A DNA stretch of 24,585 nucleotides from JBEIFW01 sp044370695 (GTDB taxonomy: Bacteria > Actinomycetota > Acidimicrobiia > Acidimicrobiales > Ilumatobacteraceae): contig JBILVB010000042.1 of NCBI GenBank assembly GCA_044370695.1, positions 1 through 24,585 of the forward strand, written 5' to 3'. The position numbers and the translations under genes are program-made. Below the pieces are notes generated by a model. That model was not told the DNA's origin and did no database searches. It saw only the letters and a list, made by a program, of their open reading frames with translations. This document shows positions 6,846 to 14,328 of the stretch, piece after piece; position 1 is the first letter of the stretch, and each line of letters starts with the position of its first letter.

Positions 6846-7472
6846 CCCGAAACCGGTCGTGGTCGCCCACTGCCGGACACGCACCACGGTTCCCGTGGCC
6901 GGCGCGTCGATCACCGCCCGATCCGCACCCAGGTACAGCATCACGTGCCCGTCGCCGTCGGCCTGGAGGTTGAACACGAGGTCGCCAGGCTGGAGTTGAC
7001 CGACCGGGACCGGCTTCGTTTCGAGCTTCTGCAGGCCCGTGTAGTGCGACAACGACACGTTGCCGGCCCGCCAGGCGAAGCGGGTCAACCCGGAGCAGTC
7101 GAACACGAGCGGCCCGGCACCGCCGTACGCGTAGGGCTTGCCGACCTGCGCAAGCGCGGTCAGCACGACGGTGCGCCGTGTGGCCGTCGTCGACGCCAGG
7201 GCGCCGGCGAGGCGATCGGCGTCGACGCCGTCCACTCGTTCGGCGACCAGCGCTGCGACCACGTCGAGATGGTCGCCGGTGCCGGGCGCGCCGAGGGCTA
7301 CCCGGGCCCGCACCGCGATCGGATCGTTGCTGATCCCCACGAGCCGGGCCGCTGCGGCCTCCCACGAGCCGACACCACCGTCGTTCGCGGCCGCAGGAGA
7401 CGGCACCGTCAGCACCACCGTGCTGCCGATCGCCACGGCGACGAGGACCCCTCGGCGCAGTCGGCGACGCAT
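6831..7472 (-). CDS. Secreted NlpC/P60 family cell-wall endopeptidase
   Basis: A 213-residue exported NlpC/P60 protein. ATG 7472 gives an ideal signal peptide (MRRRLRRGVLVAVAIGS, then VVLTVPSPAAA and cleavage near residue 29). A short helical region (about 35-95) precedes the catalytic domain at 100-213. Its motifs are ALAQVGKPYAYGGAGP, FDCSGLTRFAW (nucleophile C126), QPGDLVFNL, DGHVMLYLG (H176) and VIDAPATG (D189 as the probable third polar residue). This is the usual D,L-endopeptidase arrangement for peptide stems of peptidoglycan. A longer frame upstream to 7688 would place the signal peptide internally, so I reject it. It converges with the CHAP-like gene and diverges from the efflux operon. 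Confidence 0.9.
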   Translation of the reverse strand: MRRRLRRGVLVAVAIGSTVVLTVPSPAAANDGGVGSWEAAAARLVGISNDPIAVRARVALGAPGTGDHLDVVAALVAERVDGVDADRLAGALASTTATRRTVVLTALAQVGKPYAYGGAGPLVFDCSGLTRFAWRAGNVSLSHYTGLQKLETKPVPVGQLQPGDLVFNLQADGDGHVMLYLGADRAVIDAPATGTVVRVRQWATTTGFGSPLR

Positions 7473-7490
7473 GGTCCGTACGTCTACGCC

Positions 7491-7523
7491 CGGGACCTGG
7501 GATCTCGCTGTGAACAGGTCCCG
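7491..7523. promoter_or_regulatory. 9-bp inverted repeat in a divergent intergenic region (candidate operator)
   Basis: The arms CGGGACCTG (7491-7499) and CAGGTCCCG (7515-7523) are perfect complements with a 15-base spacer. They lie between the start of the NlpC/P60 gene (7472, -) and the lipoprotein gene (7580, +). A second weaker pair, TCTCCC (7538-7543) and GGGAGA (7556-7561), lies closer to the lipoprotein start. GTCCGTAC occurs twice in direct orientation (7474-7481 and 7523-7530). This could be an operator for one or both genes; no direct evidence. Confidence 0.4.
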
Positions 7524-7579
7524 TCCGTACCCGATGTTCTCCCAGGTTTCCCCCAGGGAGATCGTGTCTACTCCCGGAC

Positions 7580-8365
7580 ATGCACCTACGTGCCCTGCTC
7601 CTGGCCGGATCGATCCTCGGCGTGGCGGCAGCATGCGGCGGCGACGAGAACACCGCCGCGCCCGTGTCGTCGGTGTCGTCGTCGGCATCGCCCGTGACGG
7701 CGTCGGCCGAGCAACTCCAGGCCTACCGCCAGTGCCTCGTCGAACAGGGGATCGGGCTCGGTGGCCGGAACCAGGGCGCCGGCCAGGGCGGCCAAGGCAG
7801 CGTTCCCCAAGGCACCGGACAGGGCGCCGGCGGCCAGGGCGGGCCTCGCATCAGCATCGACCCGGCCGTGCTGCAGAAGGCCCAAGAGGCCTGCAAGAGC
7901 AAACTGCCGGCCGGCCTCGACCCCGCCACGGCCCTCGGCCGTGGCCAGGGTGCCGGGGGCCAGGGTGCCGGTGGCCAGGGTGCCGGTGGCCAGGGTGCCG
8001 GTGGCCAGGGTGCGAACGCCCGGCTGGCGCAGTTCCAGCCGTACCTCACCTGCATGCGTGACAACGGCGTCGACATCCCCGAGCGACCCCTCGGGGGTGG
8101 CCAAGGTGGCCAAGGTGGCCAAGGTGGCCAGGCCCCGGCGTCGCCGCCGTCGTCGGAGCGTTCGGCATCGTCGACGCCGCCCGGCGGCGGACGCGGCGGT
8201 CAGGGCGCTGGCGGCATCCTGGGCCAGATCGATCGCGAGTCCCCGGTCTTCGTGGCGGCGCACGAGAAGTGCAAGGTCCTCCTCCCCGAAGGCGTTCCCC
8301 TGCCGGGCGCGGGCGGCGGCCGCACGGACGGCGGCTCGACGACGTCCACCACCGCGAAGGCGTGA
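7580..8365 (+). CDS. Cys-module lipoprotein heading a MacAB-like efflux operon
   Basis: A 261-residue predicted lipoprotein. MHLRALLLAGSILGVAAACGG is a lipoprotein signal peptide, with C19 as the lipidation site. Two related modules follow: AYRQCLVEQGIG (C52) with QEACKSKLPAG (C105), and YLTCMRDNGVDIPE (C148) with HEKCKVLLPEG (C221). They resemble the 'CMRxxGVxxP' repeats of actinobacterial proteins encoded next to efflux adaptors. The paired cysteines may form disulfides outside the membrane. The modules are joined by Gly/Gln-rich linkers made of perfect DNA repeats. I see no Shine-Dalgarno sequence within reach of ATG 7580, so the mRNA may be leaderless. The adaptor gene starts three bases after the stop. 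Probable role: substrate binding or a periplasmic partner of the pump (inferred). Confidence 0.83.
   Translation: MHLRALLLAGSILGVAAACGGDENTAAPVSSVSSSASPVTASAEQLQAYRQCLVEQGIGLGGRNQGAGQGGQGSVPQGTGQGAGGQGGPRISIDPAVLQKAQEACKSKLPAGLDPATALGRGQGAGGQGAGGQGAGGQGAGGQGANARLAQFQPYLTCMRDNGVDIPERPLGGGQGGQGGQGGQAPASPPSSERSASSTPPGGGRGGQGAGGILGQIDRESPVFVAAHEKCKVLLPEGVPLPGAGGGRTDGGSTTSTTAKA
7943..8013 (+). repeat. 15-bp tandem repeat (GAGGQ linker)
   Basis: The unit GGCCAGGGTGCCGGT begins at 7943, 7958, 7973, 7988 and 8003; the last copy is partial and the first differs from the others by one base. It encodes a GAGGQ repeat in the lipoprotein linker. Such arrays change length by slippage, so the linker may vary between strains. 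Confidence 0.9.
8096..8131 (+). repeat. 9-bp tandem repeat (GGQ linker)
   Basis: Four head-to-tail copies of GGTGGCCAA (the last ends in G), encoding GGQ repeats in the second linker of the lipoprotein. It is independent of the 15-bp array but uses the same GGCCA core. Confidence 0.88.
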
Positions 8366-8368
8366 CGG

Positions 8369-10288
8369 ATGCGTCGGTCGACCCTGCTGCTCAACAGCGT
8401 GCTCGGCGTCGGGGTGATCGCGCTCGGCGCAGGAGGCTGGTTCGTGCTGCGCGACGAAGGCACGTCCTCGACGACCACCCGGACGACGACGACCGTCCGG
8501 CGCGGTTCGGTGTCGTCTGCGGTGAGCGCGAGCGGCAACCTGCTGTCCCGCACGCAGTTCGACGTCTCGTTCGACTCCGCAGTGTCGTCGAACCTGGTCA
8601 CCGAGATCCTCGTCAAGGTCGGTGACAAGGTCACCAAGGGCCAGCCGCTCGCCCGGGTGGACGCCACCACCGTCACCAACACCTTCGCCGCAGCCCAGGC
8701 TGCCTACGACTCCGCCCTTGCGTCGCTCGACAAACTGAAGACCGGTCTCACGCCCCAGGAGCGAGCCCAGAACCAGGCGAGCCTCGCCCAGTCGGCCGCG
8801 TCCGTCCGTTCCGCCGAGACCAGCCTCGCCAACGCCCGCGCCTCGGCCGGGCAGAACGCCGTCGGGTACGACAACGCCGTCTCCCAGGCCGAGACCAGCC
8901 TCGCCAACGCCCGCGCCCAGGCCGACCGCGACCTCGCCACCTCGCAACTCGCCGTCGACCAGGCCCAGGCGGCGTGGAACACGACCAAGACGACGTGGGA
9001 CACCGCCAAGGCCACGCGCGACGCGGACAAGGCCGCCTACGACGCGGCGGCCGCCGACGTTGCGAAGTTCGAAGCCGCCGTCGCCTACTGCACGACCAAC
9101 CCGGGCGCGCCGACCGCTCCGGACGGCACCGCGTGCCCAGCGAACGCAGCGCTCACCACGGCCCAGACCACGCTGACCACCCGGAACACGGCACTCAACG
9201 GGCCCAACGGGTCGCAGGCTGGCTTCGACAAGGCCGACGCAACGCTCACCCAGGCCACCAACTCGTTGAACAACGCCAACAACGGGTTCGCCAACACCCA
9301 GCTGAAGGCCAAGCAGTCGATCGACGGTGCCTCCAACTCGCTGACCAACGCTCGCAACAGTCGCGACGCCGGCCAGCTGCGCGACGCGCAGTCGATCGTG
9401 AGCGCCCAGCGTCAGCTCGAGTCGGCGCAGCTGTCCTACAACTCGGCCCTCGCCGGCAACGCCGTCAAGGAACGCCCACCGACCGAGGCCGAACTCGCCC
9501 AGTCGAACTCGCAGGTGATCAACGCCCGAAACTCGCTCGCCACGGCCCAGAAGAACCTCAACGCCGCCACGCTCGTGGCCCCGATCGAGGGGACGATCGC
9601 CGTGCTGAACGGCAAGGTCGGCGTCGCGCCGGGCTCGGCCGGGAACAACGCCAACGCGAATGCAGCCAGCGCGAGCGGGTCGGCGTCGACCACCGCCTTT
9701 CTCACCATCACCGATCCCAACGGCTTCGAGGTCCGGGCGGGCTTCAGCGAGGCCGACGCGTTGAAGGTGAAGGTCGGCCAGACTGCGACGGTGTCGCTCG
9801 ACGCGGTCAGCGGCAGCCGGTTCGGCGCACGGGTCAACCGCATCGACGGCGCCTCGACGCTGGTGAGCAACGTGGTCACCTACTACGTGTACCTGACGAT
9901 CACCGACGTGCCGGCGGCCAACCCGCCCCGGCCGGGCATGACGGCCACGGCCTCGGTGACGGTCGAAGAGGCCACCGACGTCCTCGTCCTGCCGAGCTCG
10001 GCCGTGACCGCCCGGGGCACCACCGCGACGGTGGCCGTGCAGACGGTGCCCGGGGATCCCACCAAGACCGAGGATCGGCAGATCACCATCGGGCTGCGGG
10101 GCGACAACGGGCTCGAGATCAGCGCCGGGCTCGCCGAGGGTGATGTCGTCGTCGTGACCCGCACGGCGATCAGCGCAGCCGGCGCTGGCGCCGCCACGCA
10201 ATCGGGCACCCTCACCGGCGGTCAGACGGCGATCCCGGGCGCCGGAGGCGGCACCGGCGGGACCGGCAACCGGGTCCGCGGTGGCTGA
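8369..10288 (+). CDS. HlyD/MacA-type membrane fusion protein (efflux adaptor)
   Basis: A 639-residue periplasmic adaptor. One N-terminal membrane anchor (about residues 8-27) precedes the first half of the lipoyl/barrel-sandwich domain (NLVTEILVKVGDKVTKGQPLARVD). A very long Ala/Asn/Gln-rich coiled-coil hairpin (about 100-400) follows, then the second lipoyl half (LVAPIEGTIAVLNGKVGVAPGS), a beta-barrel (FEVRAGFSEADALKVKVGQTATV) and a membrane-proximal domain (VLVLPSSAV, ISAGLAEGDVVVV). The hairpin is unusually long, and two cysteines (C241, C256) bracket a Pro/Gly loop that could be its disulfide-closed tip. It lies in an operon with a lipoprotein, an ATPase and a permease, so it should link a MacB-like pump to the cell envelope. 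It overlaps the ATPase start by eight bases. Substrate unknown. Confidence 0.92.
   Translation: MRRSTLLLNSVLGVGVIALGAGGWFVLRDEGTSSTTTRTTTTVRRGSVSSAVSASGNLLSRTQFDVSFDSAVSSNLVTEILVKVGDKVTKGQPLARVDATTVTNTFAAAQAAYDSALASLDKLKTGLTPQERAQNQASLAQSAASVRSAETSLANARASAGQNAVGYDNAVSQAETSLANARAQADRDLATSQLAVDQAQAAWNTTKTTWDTAKATRDADKAAYDAAAADVAKFEAAVAYCTTNPGAPTAPDGTACPANAALTTAQTTLTTRNTALNGPNGSQAGFDKADATLTQATNSLNNANNGFANTQLKAKQSIDGASNSLTNARNSRDAGQLRDAQSIVSAQRQLESAQLSYNSALAGNAVKERPPTEAELAQSNSQVINARNSLATAQKNLNAATLVAPIEGTIAVLNGKVGVAPGSAGNNANANAASASGSASTTAFLTITDPNGFEVRAGFSEADALKVKVGQTATVSLDAVSGSRFGARVNRIDGASTLVSNVVTYYVYLTITDVPAANPPRPGMTATASVTVEEATDVLVLPSSAVTARGTTATVAVQTVPGDPTKTEDRQITIGLRGDNGLEISAGLAEGDVVVVTRTAISAAGAGAATQSGTLTGGQTAIPGAGGGTGGTGNRVRGG
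8813..8917 (+). repeat. Perfect 30-bp direct repeat within the adaptor coiled coil
   Basis: Positions 8813-8842 and 8888-8917 are identical over 30 bases, encoding AETSLANARA twice, offset by 75 bases (25 residues). This indicates a recent internal duplication that lengthened the helical hairpin. Confidence 0.85.
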
Positions 10289-11027
10289 GCCCGACCCGGC
10301 GCGACCGGTGATCGTCGTGCGCGACGTCACCAAGGTGTACGGCATGGGGGACACCGAGGTGCGTGCCCTCGACGGTGTCTCGCTCGTGATCGAACGGGGC
10401 GACCACGTGGCGATCATGGGCGCTTCGGGGTCCGGGAAGTCGACGCTCATGAACATCCTCGGCGCGCTCGACGTGCCCAGCTCGGGCCGGTACGTCCTCG
10501 ACGGCGAGGACGTCGGCACGCTCGGCGACGCCGCACTCGCCGACATCCGCAACCGTCGCATCGGCTTCGTGTTCCAGAGCTTCAACCTCATCCCCCGGAC
10601 CACGGCACTCGCCAACGTCGAGCTGCCGCTTGCCTATGCCGGGATGAAGCGGGCCCGCCGCCGGGACCGAGCCCGCACTGCGCTGGCCGCCGTCGGCCTC
10701 GCCGACCGGCTGGACCATCTACCCAACGAGCTGTCGGGCGGGCAGCAGCAACGCGTCGCCATCGCCCGCGCCATCGTCACCAACCCGTCGATGGTGCTCG
10801 CCGACGAGCCGACCGGTGCGCTCGACAGCCGTTCGACGGCCGAGGTGCTCACGATCTTCGACCGGTTGAACGTCCAGGGTCGCACGATCATCGTGATCAC
10901 CCACGAGGACGACGTCGCCCGCCATGCCAAGCGTGTGGTGCGACTGCGCGACGGCCGCGTCGTGAGCGACGAGCGGCACGCGCCCGTCGAGGGTCGGCCG
11001 CCGATGTTGCTGGAGGTGCCCGCGTGA
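10281..11027 (+). CDS. ABC transporter ATP-binding protein (MacB/LolD type)
   Basis: A 248-residue ABC ATPase that powers the neighbouring permease. All motifs are intact: Walker A GASGSGKST (47-55), Q-loop VFQSFNL (Q99), signature LSGGQQQR (151-158), Walker B MVLADEPTGALD (171-182) and the switch histidine in VITHEDD (H208). The opening VRDVTKVYGMGDTEVRALDGVSL is typical of the LolD/MacB ATPase group that pairs with FtsX-fold permeases. Translation starts at GTG 10281, eight bases inside the adaptor gene, and the stop overlaps the permease GTG, so adaptor, ATPase and permease are tightly coupled. It acts on the cytoplasmic face of the membrane. Confidence 0.95.
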   Translation: MAEPDPARPVIVVRDVTKVYGMGDTEVRALDGVSLVIERGDHVAIMGASGSGKSTLMNILGALDVPSSGRYVLDGEDVGTLGDAALADIRNRRIGFVFQSFNLIPRTTALANVELPLAYAGMKRARRRDRARTALAAVGLADRLDHLPNELSGGQQQRVAIARAIVTNPSMVLADEPTGALDSRSTAEVLTIFDRLNVQGRTIIVITHEDDVARHAKRVVRLRDGRVVSDERHAPVEGRPPMLLEVPA

Positions 11028-12250
11028 ACCTCGAGAGCGTGCGCATCGCGCTCGGCGGCATCCGTGCCAACACGCTGCGCTCCACGCTCACCATGCTCGG
11101 CATCCTCATCGGCGTGGGCGCCGTGATCGTGCTCGTGGCCGTCGGATCGGGTTCGGCGGCGGCGTCCCGCCAACGTCTCGAGGCCCTCGGGTCGAACACG
11201 CTCACCGTGACCGCAGGCGGGTTCGGCCTCGGCAACCGTGGCGGCACGCAGGCCCGCCGGGTCGTCATCGACGACGACGACGTGTCGTCGTTGGGCGATC
11301 CGACCCTCGCCCCGAGCATCGCCCAGGTGGTGCCCCTCGTGAACGGCCAGGGCGTGACCGTCTCGTTCGAGGGTGCGAGCGCCACGCCGCAGCTGGTGCA
11401 GGGCACCACGCCGGCGTTGTTCGAGGTGCGCAACCTGCGCCTCGCGGGGGGCGCGGCCTTCACCGACGTCGACGTCGAGGCGCGTTCCAAGGTCGCCGTG
11501 ATCGGCCTCACCGTGGCCAAGAACCTGCTCGGCGAGACGGCCGACGTGAGTCGACTGATCGGCCAGACGGTTCGGTTCTCCAACACCAACCTGACGGTGA
11601 TCGGCATCCTGCGGGCCCGGGGATCCAACGGGATCCAGGACCAGGACAACGTGGCGTTCCTACCGATCACGACGATGCGGGATCTGGTGTCGGGGAACTC
11701 CAAGCGGGTCGACCAGGTCGTCATCCAGGCCACCGGGCGGGCGACGACGGCCACCGCCCAGCTCGAGGCGACCGCGGTCCTGCAGGGCAACCACCCCGGG
11801 TCGACGAGCAACTCGTTCCTGGTGCTCAACCAGGCGAGCCTGCTCGAGACCCAGGACGCCAACAACCAGACCTTCACCGTGCTGCTCGGCGCCGTCGCCG
11901 CCATCAGCCTGCTCGTCGGCGGCATCGGCGTGATGAACATCATGCTGGTCACCGTCACCGAGCGAACCCGGGAGATCGGGATCCGCAAGGCGATCGGCGC
12001 ACGCCGCAGCGACATCCTCGGGCAGTTCCTCACCGAGGCCGTCCTGCTCACCATGCTCGGTGGCCTGCTCGGCGTCGGCGCCGGGTTGCTCGGTAGCCGG
12101 TTCGAGATCGTCGGCGTCCAACCCGTGGTCGAGCCGTTCTCGGTGTTCCTGGCCTTCGGGGTGGCCGTGGCGGTCGGGTTGTTCTTCGGGATCTACCCGG
12201 CCAACCGCGCCGCCCAACTCCGCCCCATCGACGCCCTCCGCTACGAGTAG
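11024..12250 (+). CDS. MacB/FtsX-family ABC transporter permease
   Basis: A 408-residue permease with the MacB plan. An N-terminal helix (TLRSTLTMLGILIGVGAVIVLVAVG, about residues 18-42) is followed by a large extracytoplasmic domain (about 45-280) and three C-terminal helices: LLGAVAAISLLVGGIGVMNIMLV, AVLLTMLGGLLGVGAGLL and FLAFGVAVAVGLFFGIYP. The signature VTERTREIGIRKAIGARRSDIL and the ending PANRAAQLRPIDALRYE are characteristic. This family is a mechanotransmission exporter that moves substrates already outside the membrane. It starts at GTG 11024, overlapping the ATPase stop. An AGGAGA site follows the stop and serves the next gene. Confidence 0.95.
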   Translation: MNLESVRIALGGIRANTLRSTLTMLGILIGVGAVIVLVAVGSGSAAASRQRLEALGSNTLTVTAGGFGLGNRGGTQARRVVIDDDDVSSLGDPTLAPSIAQVVPLVNGQGVTVSFEGASATPQLVQGTTPALFEVRNLRLAGGAAFTDVDVEARSKVAVIGLTVAKNLLGETADVSRLIGQTVRFSNTNLTVIGILRARGSNGIQDQDNVAFLPITTMRDLVSGNSKRVDQVVIQATGRATTATAQLEATAVLQGNHPGSTSNSFLVLNQASLLETQDANNQTFTVLLGAVAAISLLVGGIGVMNIMLVTVTERTREIGIRKAIGARRSDILGQFLTEAVLLTMLGGLLGVGAGLLGSRFEIVGVQPVVEPFSVFLAFGVAVAVGLFFGIYPANRAAQLRPIDALRYE

Positions 12251-12259
12251 GAGACGGCC

Positions 12260-12838
12260 GTGCCCGATCTCGCCGAATTCGACCAGCCACCGACGCCACC
12301 GACGGACGGCCCGCCCACCGGGGACGACCGGCTCGAATTGCTCGAGGCACTCGACCGGAACGAGGACCTCGCGCCCCGCCAACGCACCACCAACACCCTC
12401 ACCTGGGTGCTCGTCGGGCTCCTCGGCGCCGGCGCGGTGTTCCTCGGCGGCGCCTGGTTCCAGCGCACCTTCGGCCCGGCACCGGCGACCACCACGGGAA
12501 CTGCCGGCGGGGCAGCCGCAGCGTTCGCCGCTGCGGTCCGCAGCGGCGGTCTCCCGGCCGGCGTCTCGCTGCCGACGCTGCCGACGCTGCCGACGACGGT
12601 TGCGGCGGCCGGCGCGACGCGCGGCACGGTCAAGCTCGTCGACGGCACGAAGGTGTACGTGGCGAAGGCCGACGGCACGATCGTGATCGTCACCACGAAC
12701 GCCAGCACGGCGGTACAGGTGGCTGCACCCGGCACCCTCGGCGATCTCACGGCCGGCCAGTCCGTCACGGTGCAGGGCGCCACCCAGGCCGACGGCACGC
12801 TCGCGGCCAGCGAGATCGTCGGCACCACCACCGGTTGA
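12260..12838 (+). CDS. Membrane-anchored DUF5666-like protein
   Basis: A 192-residue protein. A Pro/Asp-rich cytoplasmic N-terminus (1-45) is followed by one membrane helix (TWVLVGLLGAGAVFLGGAWF, about 47-66), an Ala/Thr/Pro-rich linker, and a C-terminal beta domain (about 115-190) reading GTVKLVDGTKVYVAKADG, VIVTTNASTAVQV, and LTAGQSVTVQGATQADGTLAASEI. This resembles the OB-like DUF5666 repeat found outside the membrane. The GTG start has a good AGGAGACG site eight bases upstream. Three copies of CTGCCGACG (12569-12595) encode LPT repeats in the linker. Position after the pump genes suggests a role with the efflux system; function unknown. Confidence 0.8.
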   Translation: MPDLAEFDQPPTPPTDGPPTGDDRLELLEALDRNEDLAPRQRTTNTLTWVLVGLLGAGAVFLGGAWFQRTFGPAPATTTGTAGGAAAAFAAAVRSGGLPAGVSLPTLPTLPTTVAAAGATRGTVKLVDGTKVYVAKADGTIVIVTTNASTAVQVAAPGTLGDLTAGQSVTVQGATQADGTLAASEIVGTTTG

Positions 12839-12848
12839 CCGGCGCAGG

Positions 12849-13046
12849 GTGCGCCGGCGGATCCATCCGATGACGGCTGCGGTCGTGCGAGCCGTGGGCG
12901 CGACCAACGCGCTGTTGCTGGCCCTGATCGGTGTCGTCTACCTGGTCTGGGCCGAGCGGCCAGCCGGCGTGATCGTCGCCGCCGGACTGTGGGCGATGGC
13001 GGCGACGGCACTGCTGCTGGTGCGCCGCCTTCGAGAGCCCGACTGA
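12849..13046 (+). CDS. Small two-helix membrane protein
   Basis: A 65-residue protein with two predicted membrane helices: AVGATNALLLALIGVVYLVW and AGVIVAAGLWAMAATALLLV, ending in a basic RRLREPD tail. The start is GTG 12849 or ATG 12870; the GTG preserves a basic N-terminus (RRRIHP). It sits ten bases after the DUF5666-like gene and is probably the last gene of the efflux operon. I do not recognise a family. Coding is supported by clear helix composition, operon spacing and stop position, but it remains hypothetical. Confidence 0.6.
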   Translation: MRRRIHPMTAAVVRAVGATNALLLALIGVVYLVWAERPAGVIVAAGLWAMAATALLLVRRLREPD

Positions 13047-13056
13047 GTGCGGCGGG

Positions 13057-13062
13057 TACGGT
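13057..13062 (+). promoter_or_regulatory. Putative leaderless -10 element for the nitroreductase-SRPBCC gene
   Basis: TACGGT at -14 to -9 from GTG 13071. Sequence and spacing are identical to those at 5137-5142, and both are preceded by G and followed by CGG after one base. No ribosome-binding site is present upstream of the GTG. Confidence 0.5.
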
Positions 13063-13070
13063 CCGGCACC

Positions 13071-14261
13071 GTGGAACCACTGCCGCCCATCGGCGACCCC
13101 GGCACCGTGGCCGCCGTCGACCGAGTCCTCGCCACCACCCGATCGGTCCGGCTGCGTCTGGACCTGACCCGGTCCGTCGAGGACCAGGTGCTGTTCGACT
13201 GCATCGACCTCGCCGAGCAGGCGCCGACGGGCGGCAACCTGTCGAGCCGGCGGTGGATGGTCGTGCGCGACCCGGCCACCCGGGCTGCCGTCGCCGAGCT
13301 CTACCGCGCGGCGGGCGGCGCCGGCATCATCCGGCTGGCCGAGCGCCTGAAGGGAACCGGCCACCAGTCCGAGCGGGTGATGACCTCCGGTGGCTACCTG
13401 GCCGAGCACCTGCAGGACGTCCCGGCGATCGTGATCGCCTGCATCTGGGGCGAGCACGATGGGTCCGGTCGCCCGGGCCTGTTCGACTCGGTGCTGCAGT
13501 CGGCGTGGAGCTTCTGCCTTGCGGCTCGCGCCCGAGGCCTGGGCACGGCGTGGACGACGGTCCACCTGGGCAAGGCCGACGAGATGGCCGCGCTGCTCGG
13601 CATCCCCGAAGGGGTCACCCAGGTCGTGCTGCTCCCGGTCGCCTACACCGTGGGTACCGAGTTCCGCCCGGCGGCTCGCCGCCCCGCCCGGGAGATCACC
13701 TACTTCGACCGGTGGGGGTACACCCGCAACAAGCCGTCGCACGACGGCCTGCCCCACGTCACCGACGAGTTGGGGGTCGTGGCCGAAGTCGACGTCGACG
13801 CGACCCCGGCGGCCGTGTGGGCGTTGGTCAGCGACATCACCACCCCGGCCCGGGTCGGCAGCGAGCTCACCTCCGCCGAGTGGCTCGACCCGGGTCCGGC
13901 GGTCGGCGCCCGCTTCGTGGGCCGTAACTTCCTCGAGGGTCTCGGCGAGTGGAAGACGACGTGCACCGTCATGGTCTGTGACCCGCCCGGCACACGCACC
14001 ACCGCAGAGTTCACCTGGCACGTGGCCGATCCCGACACCCCGGCGGCGCGCTGGAGCTTCGAGCTCGAACCGATCGGGCGGCGGGTGCGGCTGCGCCAGC
14101 GGGTGATCATGTCCGAGCGCGGCTCGGGCACGGCGGCCATGGTGCACAACCGGCCCGAGCGCGAGCAGCACATCCTCGAACGCCGGCTCGCACAGTTGAA
14201 GGCCGCCATGCAGCGCACCGTCGAGGGCATCAAGGCCCTCGCCGAGCAGCGGCCCACGTGA
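13071..14261 (+). CDS. Nitroreductase-SRPBCC fusion protein
   Basis: A 396-residue two-domain protein. Residues 1-215 form an FMN-dependent nitroreductase: VDRVLATTRSVRLRLDLTRSV is the usual R(R/S)S-x-R phosphate-binding start, then LAEQAPTGGNLSSRRWMVVRD, QSAWSFCLAARARGLGTAW and LLGIPEGVTQVVLLPVAYTVG. Residues 235-395 form an SRPBCC (polyketide cyclase/START-like) domain: VAEVDVDATPAAVWALVSDITTPARVGSEL, then RWSFELEPIGRRVRLRQRVI. SRPBCC domains bind hydrophobic ligands in a cavity, so the fusion may deliver or bind a lipophilic substrate for flavin-dependent reduction. GTG 13071 is preferred over an upstream in-frame GTG at 13047 because of the promoter hexamer and the domain start. Substrate unknown. 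Confidence 0.88.
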   Translation: MEPLPPIGDPGTVAAVDRVLATTRSVRLRLDLTRSVEDQVLFDCIDLAEQAPTGGNLSSRRWMVVRDPATRAAVAELYRAAGGAGIIRLAERLKGTGHQSERVMTSGGYLAEHLQDVPAIVIACIWGEHDGSGRPGLFDSVLQSAWSFCLAARARGLGTAWTTVHLGKADEMAALLGIPEGVTQVVLLPVAYTVGTEFRPAARRPAREITYFDRWGYTRNKPSHDGLPHVTDELGVVAEVDVDATPAAVWALVSDITTPARVGSELTSAEWLDPGPAVGARFVGRNFLEGLGEWKTTCTVMVCDPPGTRTTAEFTWHVADPDTPAARWSFELEPIGRRVRLRQRVIMSERGSGTAAMVHNRPEREQHILERRLAQLKAAMQRTVEGIKALAEQRPT

Positions 14262-14328
14262 CCCGGACGGGGTCGATCCGCTAGACCGGTCCCGATTCGC
14301 CGGCCGGCGGATCGGGAGGGGTCCCACG

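Noticed and set aside
7943..8131. CRISPR-like repeats
   Set aside because: Units are 9 and 15 bases with no spacers and lie in frame in a protein linker.
7586..10615. Very long antisense open frame (about 1009 codons) on the minus strand
   Set aside because: It runs across the lipoprotein, adaptor and ATPase genes, has Gly/Arg-rich low-complexity translation, and reflects high-GC codon bias opposite real genes.
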